Source: Clostridia bacterium (lineage in GTDB: Bacteria > Bacillota > Clostridia > Oscillospirales > CAG-382). From it: a stretch of 17,625 nucleotides of DNA. Below the pieces are notes generated by a model. It made no database searches. It saw nothing but the letters and a program-made list of their open reading frames with translations, and was not told where the DNA came from. Of this stretch, positions 1 through 6,661 are shown in pieces. The DNA is taken from positions 1 through 17,625 of the forward strand of contig CAAEPN010000244.1 in assembly GCA_900757905.1 (NCBI GenBank), in the 5' to 3' direction. Numbering within the stretch: position 1 is the first letter of the stretch; every line of letters begins with the position of its first letter. A program made the translations under genes and the position numbers.

Positions 1-100
1 GATAGATTCGCGAGTGTCGAAAAGCGGAGCTTTTGGGCATGAGGCGCGAGCGCACGAATCTGTTTCCGTGTCGTAAAACGTAGTTTTGCGACACGCTCAA
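1..100. repeat. Clustered imperfect hairpins at the left edge
   Basis: Gene-free sequence packed with dyads. An outer stem AGATTCG (4-10) pairs with CGAATCT (55-61). It encloses a small AAAAGC/GCTTTT hairpin around 20-34 and the GC-rich GCGCGAGCGC around 45-53. A second hairpin is GTGTCGTAAAAC (68-79) against GTTTTGCGACAC (83-94), with one G-T pair and a 3-nt loop. The two inner hairpins resemble each other (TGTCG-AAAA-C ... G-TTTT), as if they were degenerate copies. This looks like an interspersed structured repeat rather than a gene; I do not recognise a named RNA family. The element may continue beyond the window edge. Confidence 0.45.
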
Positions 101-136
101 ACGCCGAAGTGTTCGGATGTCCGAACACTTCGGTGT
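101..136 (-). terminator. Strong hairpin downstream of the DUF1540 gene, probable terminator
   Basis: CCGAAGTGTTCGGA (104-117) and TCCGAACACTTCGG (120-133) form a perfect 14-bp stem with a 2-base centre. It extends through a G-T pair to 17 bp (101-136). It begins 5 bases past the stop codon of the minus-strand DUF1540 gene, which is where a terminator belongs. On the minus strand only a short GTTT follows, so the T-run is weak. Termination is inferred from position and stem strength. Confidence 0.5.
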
Positions 137-141
137 AAAAT

Positions 142-462
142 TTATTCCTTTTTAAAGGTCTTACATTCCGTTTCACTGCTGCAGCAGGCGCTTTCACAGC
201 CAATATCGATACGGTCGGCCGTGCAGGTGCAGTCCTCGTTGTACTTGCACTCGTGCGCTTCGCATTCTACTTCGCAGTTGTTGCAGGCACATTCGCTCGG
301 CGTGCAGTTGACGAAACCGTGTTCCGTGCGATCCGTGTAGCTGTCGCAAAGGGTCTCATCGTAGGTTTGGGCGCCGTCGCCCTCAATGCGGATGCTTTCC
401 AAACGGCAGCCGCCGTTGTCGTTAAAATTGCAGTTGTGCGCTTCACATCTGATTTTTGCCAT
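142..462 (-). CDS. DUF1540 domain protein, two Cys-rich repeats
   Basis: Small soluble protein of 106 residues with 16 cysteines and no membrane segment. Two copies of the DUF1540 pattern are visible: IRCEAHNCNFNDNGGC near residues 4-19 with a later LC near 39, and VECEAHECKYNEDCTC near 64-80 followed by further cysteines. Both copies carry C-E-A-H-x-C. DUF1540 proteins are common in Clostridia and Bacilli; their biochemical role is unknown, and the cysteine spacing suggests metal binding or disulfide structure (inference). The start is set at the second ATG (460-462), because AAGGA lies 9 bases upstream of it but abuts the first ATG at 469-471. The gene lies about 100 bp downstream of tsaE on the same strand and is followed by a strong hairpin. 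Confidence 0.85.
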   Translation of the reverse strand: MAKIRCEAHNCNFNDNGGCRLESIRIEGDGAQTYDETLCDSYTDRTEHGFVNCTPSECACNNCEVECEAHECKYNEDCTCTADRIDIGCESACCSSETECKTFKKE

Positions 463-564
463 AATTACCATTCCTTTCGGTACTTTTTGTCCTTAAGCCT
501 GCAAGCGAGTGCAGACTACAAATGGTAGTATGCGTTAAAAATCGGAAACTATGCGCACTATTTT

Positions 565-999
565 TTATTCTTCGGACGAGTCAAAAATACGGATAACGCG
601 CTCGGAATCGGAAATTTTTTCAAAATGGATCTCATATCGCCTGTCCGGCAGAGCATACGGAATGTTTTCACACCATTCGCAGGCCATGATGCCGCCGCGG
701 TCAAAATAATCGTAAAATCCCGTTGCGTACAGACTGTCTTCGTCGGGAACGCGGTACAGGTCAAAATGGAAAATGTCCGGTTTTCCACGATATTCGTTCA
801 CAATTGCATAGGTGGGACTGGACACACGCGCGCCTTTGCAGAAAACGTCGGCAAGTCCTCGGATGAACGCCGTTTTTCCCGAACCGAGATCGCCGAAAAA
901 GGCTAAAAAATCGCCGCCCTTTAAGTTCTTTGCAAAATCGCGTGCGGCTTCTTCGGTTTCTTCTTCATTAAACGTGTGAAAAACGGCTGTCTCTTTCAA
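565..999 (-). CDS. tsaE: tRNA threonylcarbamoyladenosine biosynthesis ATPase TsaE
   Basis: TsaE is the P-loop ATPase that works with TsaB and TsaD to transfer the threonylcarbamoyl group onto A37 of ANN-decoding tRNAs in the cytoplasm. The 144-residue length is normal for the family. Visible motifs are the Walker A GDLGSGKT (36-43), the switch-like SPTYAIVNEY (61-70), HFDLYR (78-83) and the EW pair (108-109) of the late conserved block. The start codon is TTG (997-999): AGAGGG lies 6 bases upstream and no in-frame ATG sits in reach. tsaB and tsaD are not adjacent, so the gene has left the common tsaE-tsaB-rimI-tsaD arrangement. A large hairpin (1027-1077) lies just upstream of the ribosome binding site, so translation may be tuned by structure (inference). 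Confidence 0.95.
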   Translation of the reverse strand: MKETAVFHTFNEEETEEAARDFAKNLKGGDFLAFFGDLGSGKTAFIRGLADVFCKGARVSSPTYAIVNEYRGKPDIFHFDLYRVPDEDSLYATGFYDYFDRGGIMACEWCENIPYALPDRRYEIHFEKISDSERVIRIFDSSEE

Positions 1000-1010
1000 A
1001 TGAATCCCTC
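1000..1010 (-). promoter_or_regulatory. Ribosome binding site deciding the TTG start of tsaE
   Basis: On the minus strand AGAGGG is followed by ATTCAT and then TTG. The 6-base spacing and the lack of an in-frame ATG nearby make TTG the start codon. TTG starts usually lower expression, which fits a housekeeping enzyme needed in small amounts (inference). Confidence 0.7.
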
Positions 1011-1026
1011 TTTGTCTGAAATTCTA

Positions 1027-1077
1027 TTCCACAACGAATAAATATTCGCGAGTAATGAATATTTATTCGTTGCGGAA
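1027..1077. repeat. Long near-perfect hairpin upstream of tsaE
   Basis: The left arm 1027-1047 and the right arm 1057-1077 are reverse complements over 20 of 21 positions, with one mismatch (A1031 against C1073), around a 9-base loop GCGAGTAAT. No T-run follows on either strand, so it is not a classic terminator. If tsaE is read from the candidate promoter at 1092-1122, the hairpin lies in the tsaE leader, some 20 bases before the ribosome binding site. The ten bases ATTCGCGAGT at 1044-1053 also occur at 6-15 in the left-edge repeat, which suggests a dispersed repeat family. Confidence 0.75.
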
Positions 1078-1091
1078 CGGTTGCGCCCGTT

Positions 1092-1122
1092 TACATAATT
1101 TTGACGCATTTTGAGTTGTCAA
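1092..1122 (-). promoter_or_regulatory. Candidate tsaE promoter
   Basis: On the minus strand a perfect TTGACA (1117-1122) is followed after 18 or 19 bases by TTATGT (1093-1098) or TATGTA (1092-1097). The -35 box is ideal, but the -10 box and spacing are poor, so this is tentative. Transcription from here would carry the 1027-1077 hairpin in the tsaE 5' leader. Confidence 0.35.
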
Positions 1123-1195
1123 CTCTTTTGTCGAATTCTGTCGAAAAATGTTTTTGAACCCGGAAAACAGTTAATATCGGGACTTTTTCACGAGG

Positions 1196-1260
1196 TTATA
1201 AACATTTTCAACAGGGTTATCAACACAAAACCGGTGGAAATAATATTTATCGGTGGAAAA
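1196..1260. other. Cluster of DnaA-box-like 9-mers in the tsaE-comM gap
   Basis: Within the 398-bp gene-free stretch 1000-1397 there are three near-tandem plus-strand 9-mers resembling the DnaA box TTATCCACA: TTATAAACA (1196-1204), TTTTCAACA (1205-1213) and TTATCAACA (1217-1225). A minus-strand TTTTCCACC (1252-1260) and a direct repeat CGGTGGAAA (1232-1240, 1251-1259) follow. None is an exact consensus box, and no dnaA, dnaN or other origin genes are visible. It may be a DnaA-binding or titration region, or simply chance in AT-rich DNA. The rest of the stretch holds the 1027-1077 hairpin, a candidate promoter and the comM terminator. Confidence 0.3.
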
Positions 1261-1325
1261 CGAATGTGCCCGAACAAACATTTTTTATTCGCCGCAAAGA
1301 CCCGAAAAACGGCTTTGCTTCGTTT

Positions 1326-1350
1326 AAAAATGCCCGAAGCCGGGCATTTT
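1326..1350 (-). terminator. Intrinsic terminator of the guaB-comM operon
   Basis: On the minus strand AAAATGCCCG, a GCTT tetraloop and CGGGCATTTTT form a 10-bp stem (1326-1336 with 1341-1350) ending in a T5 run. It lies about 50 bp past the comM stop. The plus strand also ends in TTTT, so it could act in both directions. Confidence 0.85.
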
Positions 1351-1397
1351 ATGCATTCGCCGAAAAAAACGGGTATCGGGCAGTGAAAAACACTTTT

Positions 1398-2933
1398 TTA
1401 TACAGTCTGCCAGTATTTCCGGTCAAGGCTGCGCAGCTGAATTGCCTGTGCAATGTGCTTTTCGCCGATGATATCGCACGTGTCCATATCGGCAATGGTT
1501 TTGGCAAGCCGCAGAATGCGGTCGTAGCCGCGTGCGGACAGTCCCAAACGCTCAAATGCGGATTTAAGCAGGCTGTCCGCGCGTTCGTCGGTCACACAAT
1601 ATTCACGAATCATGGCCGGCGTCAACTGACCGTTGGCATAGATTCCTGTGCCGGCGTAGCGCTTGGTCATGCGTTCGCGCGCCCTCTCGACGCGCTTGCG
1701 GATCTCGGCAGACGGCTCGCGCGGCGTGTTGTCGCGCAGCACCTCATAGGTGAGTGAGCCGACCTCGATCTGGATATCGATTCGGTCAAGCATAGGGCCG
1801 GAAATTTTGGCAAGATATTGGCTTCGTGCAAACGGTGTACAGGTGCATTTACGATCGGGACTGCCGAAATAGCCGCATTTGCACGGGTTCATAGCACACA
1901 CGAGCATGAATTTGCTGGGAAAGCGCATGCGTCCGTTGACGCGCGCAATGGTGACGGCGCCGTCCTCAATCGGCTGCCGGAGCGCGTCGGTGCTGTCCTT
2001 TTTGAACTCGGCAAGCTCGTCCAAAAACAGAACGCCGTTATGGGCAAGCGATATTTCGCCGGGCATGGGCGTTTTTCCGCCGCCGATAAGGCTTGCGGTG
2101 GACATGGTATGGTGCGGCGACCGGAACGGACGGCTCACAATAAGCGGCTTCTCTTTGGGCAGTGCGCCGCAGACCGAGTGAACACGCGTGGTTTCAATGG
2201 CTTCGTCAAAGCTCATGGGCGGCAAAATACCGGGCAGCCGCTTGGCAAGCATGCTTTTGCCGGTGCCGGGAGGACCGATGAGAAGCACATTATGCATTCC
2301 GGCGGCAGCAATTTCAAGCGCCCGTTTTGCGTTTTCCTGTCCTTTGACGTCGCAAAAATCCGGAATGCCGTCATAAGAGGCCGACAATAGACCGCTGGTA
2401 TCAAGCGATGTCGGCTCGATACGGACAAGGCCGGTCAGGTGGGCGATCAGCTCGTTGACGTTATCCACGCCATAGACCGTGATCCCGTCCACAACGGCCG
2501 CTTCGGCTGCATTTTCGAGCGGCACATAGATTTCCCGGATTCCGGCTGCTTTGGCGGCAAGGCACATGGACAAAACGCCGTACACGCGCCGGATCCCACC
2601 CGAAAGCGACAGTTCGCCGATAAAGCATTTGCCGTCGGTATCGGTAGTTGCAAGCACGCTGCTTTTGAGAATGGCAAGAAGAATAGCCAGGTCAAAGGCC
2701 GTGCCTTGCTTCAGACGGTCAGCCGGGGCGAGGTTGACGGTAATGGCGGTTTGAGGAAATTCGATGCCGGAGGAGCGGATAGCGGCTTTTATGCGCTCAT
2801 AGGCTTCGCGCACGGCGGCGTCCGGCAGTCCTACCAACGTAAAACCCGGAAAAGAGCCGGTGGAAAAGCATTCCACGTCCACCATAAAGCCGTCGATTCC
2901 GTATACCGACGCCGATTCTACCGTTACCGTCAT
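1398..2933 (-). CDS. comM: YifB/ComM family Mg chelatase-like AAA+ ATPase
   Basis: ComM in competent bacteria is a hexameric helicase that promotes branch migration during integration of transformed DNA; orthologues are widespread in non-competent bacteria, where the role is less clear. The 511-residue length is typical. The N-terminal Lon-like domain spans about residues 1-165 with the family start (VYGIDGFMVDVE, VGLPDAAVREAYERI). The Mg-chelatase-type AAA+ core has Walker A GPPGTGKS (220-227), Walker B VLFLDE (301-306) and the CAMNPC segment (346-351). A four-Cys cluster (C351, C353, C363, C365) looks zinc-binding. A C-terminal Mg-chelatase domain follows from about 400. The gene starts 31 bp after guaB on the same strand, so the two are co-transcribed; its own ribosome binding site (GGGGTG) is weak. 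Confidence 0.93.
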   Translation of the reverse strand: MTVTVESASVYGIDGFMVDVECFSTGSFPGFTLVGLPDAAVREAYERIKAAIRSSGIEFPQTAITVNLAPADRLKQGTAFDLAILLAILKSSVLATTDTDGKCFIGELSLSGGIRRVYGVLSMCLAAKAAGIREIYVPLENAAEAAVVDGITVYGVDNVNELIAHLTGLVRIEPTSLDTSGLLSASYDGIPDFCDVKGQENAKRALEIAAAGMHNVLLIGPPGTGKSMLAKRLPGILPPMSFDEAIETTRVHSVCGALPKEKPLIVSRPFRSPHHTMSTASLIGGGKTPMPGEISLAHNGVLFLDELAEFKKDSTDALRQPIEDGAVTIARVNGRMRFPSKFMLVCAMNPCKCGYFGSPDRKCTCTPFARSQYLAKISGPMLDRIDIQIEVGSLTYEVLRDNTPREPSAEIRKRVERARERMTKRYAGTGIYANGQLTPAMIREYCVTDERADSLLKSAFERLGLSARGYDRILRLAKTIADMDTCDIIGEKHIAQAIQLRSLDRKYWQTV

Positions 2934-2964
2934 TCCGTGTCACACCCCATTTTAAAGAATTCTA

Positions 2965-4461
2965 TTACTGCTTTGCGGTCTTTAACATAACGTCATGATA
3001 ACCGCCCTCGACGATACTGGTCGCCGAAACAAGCGTAATTTTGGCATTTTTCTGCAAATCGGAAATATTGGTCACGCCGCAGTTGCACATGGTGGATTTG
3101 ACTTTATAAAGGCTTTTTGCGACGTTGTCATGCAGGCTTCCGGCATAGGTGACATACGAGTCAACGCCCTCTTCAAACGAGAGCTTTGCCTTGCCGCCGA
3201 GGTCATAGCGCTGCCAGTTGCGTGCGCGGTTGGAGCCTTCGCCCCTGTATTCCTTGACATAGGTACCGTTGATGTTGAGCTTGGAGGTCGGGCTTTCGTC
3301 GAAGCGGGCAAAGTAGCGGCCGAGCATCATGAAGTCTGCACCCATAGCGAGTGCAAGCGTCATATGATAATCGTGAACGATACCGCCGTCCGAGCAGACC
3401 GGAACGTATACGCCGGTCTTTTCAAAATATTCGTCGCGCGCCTTGACGACATCGATAAGCGCAGTCGCCTGACCGCGGCCGATACCCTTTTGTTCGCGCG
3501 TAATGCAGATAGAGCCGCCGCCGATACCGACCTTGACAAAGTCAGCGCCTGCTTCGGCGAGGAAGAGGAAGCCGTCGCGGTCAACTACGTTTCCGGCGCC
3601 GACCTTTACCTTGTCGCCATAGGTCTTGCGAATGAAGTCGAGCGTCTTTTTCTGCCAGCAGCTATAACCCTCCGACGAGTCGATACAGAGTACGTCCGCA
3701 CCGGCTTCCACAAGTGCCGGAACTCTTTTTTCGTAGTCGAGTGTGTTGATACCGGCGCCGACGATATAGCGTTTTTGATCGTCGAGCAATTCGCCGGGAT
3801 TGTCCTTGTGTTCGGAATAGTCCTTGCGGAAAACCATGTATAAGAGCTTGCCGTTATTGTCGATGATCGGAAGCGAATTGAGCTTGTTTTCCCAAATGAT
3901 GTCGTTGGCCGCCTTTAAGGTCGTGCCGGAGGGCGCGGTGATAAGGCGTTCGCGCGGCGTCATGAACTCTTTGACGCGAACATCGCCGGACATGCGGCTG
4001 ATGCGGTAATCGCGGCTGGTGACGATGCCGAGAAGCGTACCGTTCGGCGTGCCGTCGTCGGTAATGGCAATGGTATTGTGGCCGGTCTGTTCAACAAGCG
4101 CGACGACATCGGCAAGCGTGTTTTCCGGCGTCAGGTTGGAATCGCTGACAACAAAGCCGGCCTTGTAGCTTTTGACGCGTGCGACCATAGCGGCTTCGTC
4201 CTCGATCGACTGCGAGCCGTAAATGAAGGAAACGCCGCCTTCTTTGGCAAGCGCGATGGCCATGGTATCGTTGGAAACCGACTGCATGATAGCCGAAACA
4301 AGCGGAATGCTCATTTCAATGGCCGGCTTTTCGCCCTTTTTGTATTTGACAAGCGGCGTTTTCAAGGAAACGTTTGCCGGAATGCAATCCTCGGAGGTAT
4401 ATCCGGGAACAAGGAGATATTCACTGAAGGTATGCGACGGTTCGTCGAAGTAGTAAGCCAT
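2965..4461 (-). CDS. guaB: IMP dehydrogenase, Tritrichomonas-like type
   Basis: Oxidises IMP to XMP with NAD+, the committed step of guanine nucleotide synthesis, in the cytoplasm. The protein has 498 residues: a (beta/alpha)8 barrel interrupted by a CBS pair at about residues 100-220. Catalytic Cys319 lies in GGGSICITREQKG, the flap carries Arg418-Tyr419 (NWQRYDLGG), and Asp261 starts DSSEG. By memory these positions, and also Lys310 and Glu431, coincide with the numbering of the Tritrichomonas foetus enzyme, whose gene is thought to have been acquired from bacteria. The start is the ATG at 4459-4461, with AAAGGA 9 bases upstream; an upstream extension to 4497 lacks family homology. It is first in an operon with comM and read from the promoter at 4534-4562. 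No guanine or PurR-type riboswitch is visible in the leader of about 65 bases. Confidence 0.97.
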   Translation of the reverse strand: MAYYFDEPSHTFSEYLLVPGYTSEDCIPANVSLKTPLVKYKKGEKPAIEMSIPLVSAIMQSVSNDTMAIALAKEGGVSFIYGSQSIEDEAAMVARVKSYKAGFVVSDSNLTPENTLADVVALVEQTGHNTIAITDDGTPNGTLLGIVTSRDYRISRMSGDVRVKEFMTPRERLITAPSGTTLKAANDIIWENKLNSLPIIDNNGKLLYMVFRKDYSEHKDNPGELLDDQKRYIVGAGINTLDYEKRVPALVEAGADVLCIDSSEGYSCWQKKTLDFIRKTYGDKVKVGAGNVVDRDGFLFLAEAGADFVKVGIGGGSICITREQKGIGRGQATALIDVVKARDEYFEKTGVYVPVCSDGGIVHDYHMTLALAMGADFMMLGRYFARFDESPTSKLNINGTYVKEYRGEGSNRARNWQRYDLGGKAKLSFEEGVDSYVTYAGSLHDNVAKSLYKVKSTMCNCGVTNISDLQKNAKITLVSATSIVEGGYHDVMLKTAKQ

Positions 4462-4533
4462 AATTTTCTGTCCTTTCTTTTTGACGCCGGTTGGCATGAA
4501 AAAATATTTTTCCTATTAAATCTTATTTTATCT

Positions 4534-4562
4534 ATTTTACCGCTTTTGACGCGTGAAGTCAA
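4534..4562 (-). promoter_or_regulatory. guaB promoter
   Basis: On the minus strand TTGACT (4557-4562), a 17-base spacer and TAAAAT (4534-4539) form a near-consensus sigma-A promoter about 70 bp upstream of the guaB start. The 4462-4784 gap between guaB and proB holds only this promoter and the divergent proB promoter; the 110 bp between them show nothing further I can name. Confidence 0.85.
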
Positions 4563-4673
4563 GGGATTTTTACACGGTTCGGGCAAATTCGTCTATTTAT
4601 CACAAAAGAATGCGCCTGTTTTCGGACAATATAGCGTATTTTTACGGTGTGAGCTCTTTTTGCAACAAAACTC

Positions 4674-4702
4674 TTGCAATTGTCTTTCGAAAGGGATATA
4701 AT
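4674..4702 (+). promoter_or_regulatory. proB operon promoter
   Basis: TTGCAA (4674-4679), 17 bases and a perfect TATAAT (4697-4702) precede proB. Transcription would start near 4709, giving a leader of about 75 bases that contains small hairpins (GCGC-TTTTG-GCGC near 4722-4734, GCGG-CTTTGA-CCGC just before the gene). It drives proB and probably mreC, the U32 gene and dusB. Confidence 0.8.
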
Positions 4703-4784
4703 AGAATGAAATGATTTATTTGCGCTTTTGGCGCGAACTTTTCTTATTCTTCCCGAAAGGCGCGGCTTTGACCGCAAGATTAAA

Positions 4785-5576
4785 ATGAAAAATATAAAAG
4801 ACGCTAAAATCGTTGTTGTCAAGGTGGGAACCTCCACGCTTACTTATCCGTCGGGGATGCTGAATCTCCGGCGCATTGATTCGCTTGTCAAAACGATTTG
4901 CGATTTACAGAATTCCGGCCGCCGCATGATCTTAGTCAGCAGTGGCGCTGTGAGCGCAGGACTTGCCAAAATCGGCTTTTTGCGCCGTCCCGATTCGATT
5001 GAAGAAAAACAGGCGGCGGCCGCGGTCGGTCAATGCGAGCTGATGAACATGTATGAGGCGCGCTTCGCTTCGTTCGGACACAAGGTGGCGCAGATACTCA
5101 TAACGCGTTTTTCGGTTGAGAGCGACGTTATGCGTCGCAACGCCGAAGGTACGTTTCGTGTGCTTCTCGAAATGGGCTGCATTCCCATTGTCAACGAAAA
5201 CGACAGCGTATCCTACGAGGGAATCAAATTCGGCGGAAACGATCTGCTTGCCGCCTATGTAGCAGGAATCGCTTCGGCGGACGCGCTTATCAACATGTCC
5301 GACGTAGACGGCCTTTTCGACAGCGATCCTCGTACCAATCCCGACGCGAAGCTGATCCGCCGCGTTGAAAAATTTGACGACGCGATCTTGAAAATGGCCG
5401 GCGGCGCCGGTACGGCGCGCGGCACGGGCGGCATGAAGGCGAAGATCAATGCCGCTATCATCGCTGCGGAAGCCGGAATTCCCTCGATGATCGTCAACGG
5501 CGCAAATCCGGAGATCCTTTACGATATCATGGACGGAAAAGAGTGCGGAACGACCTTTTTGGTCGATAAGCTCTAA
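4785..5576 (+). CDS. proB: Glutamate 5-kinase, kinase domain only
   Basis: ProB phosphorylates glutamate with ATP, the first step of proline synthesis. The 263-residue protein is a single amino acid kinase domain: VVKVGTSTLT (11-20), VSSGAVSAGL (51-60), NENDSV (138-142), SDVDGLFDSDP (172-182) and the GTGGMKAK nucleotide loop (213-220). It lacks the C-terminal PUA domain found in the 365-residue forms of E. coli and B. subtilis. The usual GDND motif reads GGND (150-153), losing an Asp. ProA is not adjacent. The ATG at 4785 fits the family start, but no good Shine-Dalgarno sits at normal distance (GAAAGG is about 25 bases away); an in-frame TTG at 4728 is no better supported. mreC follows after 33 bp. 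Confidence 0.93.
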   Translation: MKNIKDAKIVVVKVGTSTLTYPSGMLNLRRIDSLVKTICDLQNSGRRMILVSSGAVSAGLAKIGFLRRPDSIEEKQAAAAVGQCELMNMYEARFASFGHKVAQILITRFSVESDVMRRNAEGTFRVLLEMGCIPIVNENDSVSYEGIKFGGNDLLAAYVAGIASADALINMSDVDGLFDSDPRTNPDAKLIRRVEKFDDAILKMAGGAGTARGTGGMKAKINAAIIAAEAGIPSMIVNGANPEILYDIMDGKECGTTFLVDKL

Positions 5577-5609
5577 ACGTTTCCGAAATTCTGTTTCGAA
5601 GGAGGCACT

Positions 5610-6542
5610 ATGAAGGCTTCTTATCAGAAAAAGCATTCGCGTTTTTTTGTCATAGGTCTTGCCGCGTCGGTGCTTTGCTCGCTGCTTGCTTTCTCGGCTC
5701 ATCAGTCGGGAAGCGCTGGTTTTCTGTCGGGCGCGCTCGGTACGGCGGTCACGCCGCTGCAAAAGCTCGGCACAGGCATATATGGCCTGTTTGAGGAGAA
5801 AATCGCTTATTTTCAGGGAATCGATGCGCTGCGTGCAGAGAACGAATCCTTAAAAAAGGAGATTACCTCCTTGGAGCGTAAGATCTCCGAGCTTGAGCCG
5901 ACGCAGAAGGAAAACGAGATGTTATACAACTTTCTCGAATTAAAACGCGAACGCACTGACATTAAAATGGTGAACGCCACGGTAATCGGCCGCGCTGCGT
6001 CCAATTACACCTCGGAATTTACCATCGATAAGGGCAGTATCCACGGCCTTGCAAAGGACATGCCGGTCATGGCGGAGGACAACACGCTGCTTGGCGTGCT
6101 TACGGAGGTCGGTCCTACCTATGCGCGCGGCAAAGCGCTGACGTCCTATGATGTGACTATTGGCGTCAAAAACGAACGAACCGGCGAGCCGGCGCTTGTT
6201 TCGGGCAGTCTGTCGCTCGACCGCAAGGGACTTTGCGAAGCGGCTGACCTTTTGGAAAGCTCGGATGTAAAGGTCGGCGATATCATGCGCACGTCGGGAC
6301 TTGGCGATACCTATCCGCCTGGTCTTTACGTCGGAAGCGTGACTGAGCTGGTGCCGAACGCACTTGACCATACCGTAAGTGCCGTCGTCAAACCGTCGTC
6401 TAATGTTTACGACACCGACCTTGTCATGGTCATTACCGATTTTGACCGCACCCAAACGGCGGAAACCATGCCGTCCGGTCAAGCGGAAAATGCCGGAAAC
6501 CCTGAAAATTCCGAAGCTGCGGACCCGGCTGCCGGAGCTTAA
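5610..6542 (+). CDS. mreC: Rod shape-determining protein MreC
   Basis: MreC is a bitopic cell-envelope scaffold linking MreB and MreD to the elongasome synthases PBP2/RodA. This one has 310 residues: a short cytoplasmic N-terminus, one membrane segment (about 12-30), a coiled coil (about 65-105, rich in E/K/L heptads such as LRAENESLKKEI), then the beta-rich periplasmic-type domain (VNATVIGRAASNY, ending near VMVITDFD). It finishes with a low-complexity Ala/Glu/Pro tail of about 30 residues. GAAGGAGG lies 6 bases before the ATG, so it should be well translated. mreB and mreD are absent from the neighbourhood; here mreC sits between proB and a U32 gene, probably in one operon. Confidence 0.93.
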   Translation: MKASYQKKHSRFFVIGLAASVLCSLLAFSAHQSGSAGFLSGALGTAVTPLQKLGTGIYGLFEEKIAYFQGIDALRAENESLKKEITSLERKISELEPTQKENEMLYNFLELKRERTDIKMVNATVIGRAASNYTSEFTIDKGSIHGLAKDMPVMAEDNTLLGVLTEVGPTYARGKALTSYDVTIGVKNERTGEPALVSGSLSLDRKGLCEAADLLESSDVKVGDIMRTSGLGDTYPPGLYVGSVTELVPNALDHTVSAVVKPSSNVYDTDLVMVITDFDRTQTAETMPSGQAENAGNPENSEAADPAAGA

Positions 6543-6596
6543 AGACTGATACTTTTGCATGTCACAAGGTCATTGCGGCATGCTCACATACTCCAT

Positions 6597-6627
6597 GCGC
6601 CGCCGTGTCTTGCCGATACGGCGGCGT
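6597..6627 (+). other. GC-rich hairpin between mreC and the U32 gene
   Basis: CGCCGCCGT (6598-6606) pairs with ACGGCGGCG (6618-6626) and continues through a G-T pair, T-A and C-G to leave a 5-base TTGCC loop. No T-run follows, so it is not a classic terminator. It lies 35 bases before the U32 start and may stabilise or partly block the message (inference). Confidence 0.6.
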
Positions 6628-6661
6628 AATCGGGCATACCAAACAGAAAGGAGCGTTTTGC

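Noticed and set aside
1196..1260. Chromosomal replication origin
   Set aside because: DnaA-like 9-mers are degenerate and none of the usual origin neighbours (dnaA, dnaN, rpmH, rnpA, mnmG) is present, so it is listed only as a box-like cluster.
2439..2990. 183-codon plus-strand open frame
   Set aside because: Antisense to the comM N-terminal domain, low-complexity Gly/Lys/His composition typical of a shadow frame.
4078..4701. 207-codon plus-strand open frame running from guaB into the intergenic region
   Set aside because: Antisense to guaB and crossing the guaB and proB promoters; no recognisable motif.
4728..4784. Upstream TTG start adding 19 residues to ProB
   Set aside because: The family begins at the KNIKDAKIVVVKVGTS segment, no Shine-Dalgarno precedes the TTG, and the extension has no homologous look.
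4932..5762. 276-codon minus-strand open frame
   Set aside because: Antisense to proB and the start of mreC, Arg/His-rich without domain features; a shadow of well-supported genes.
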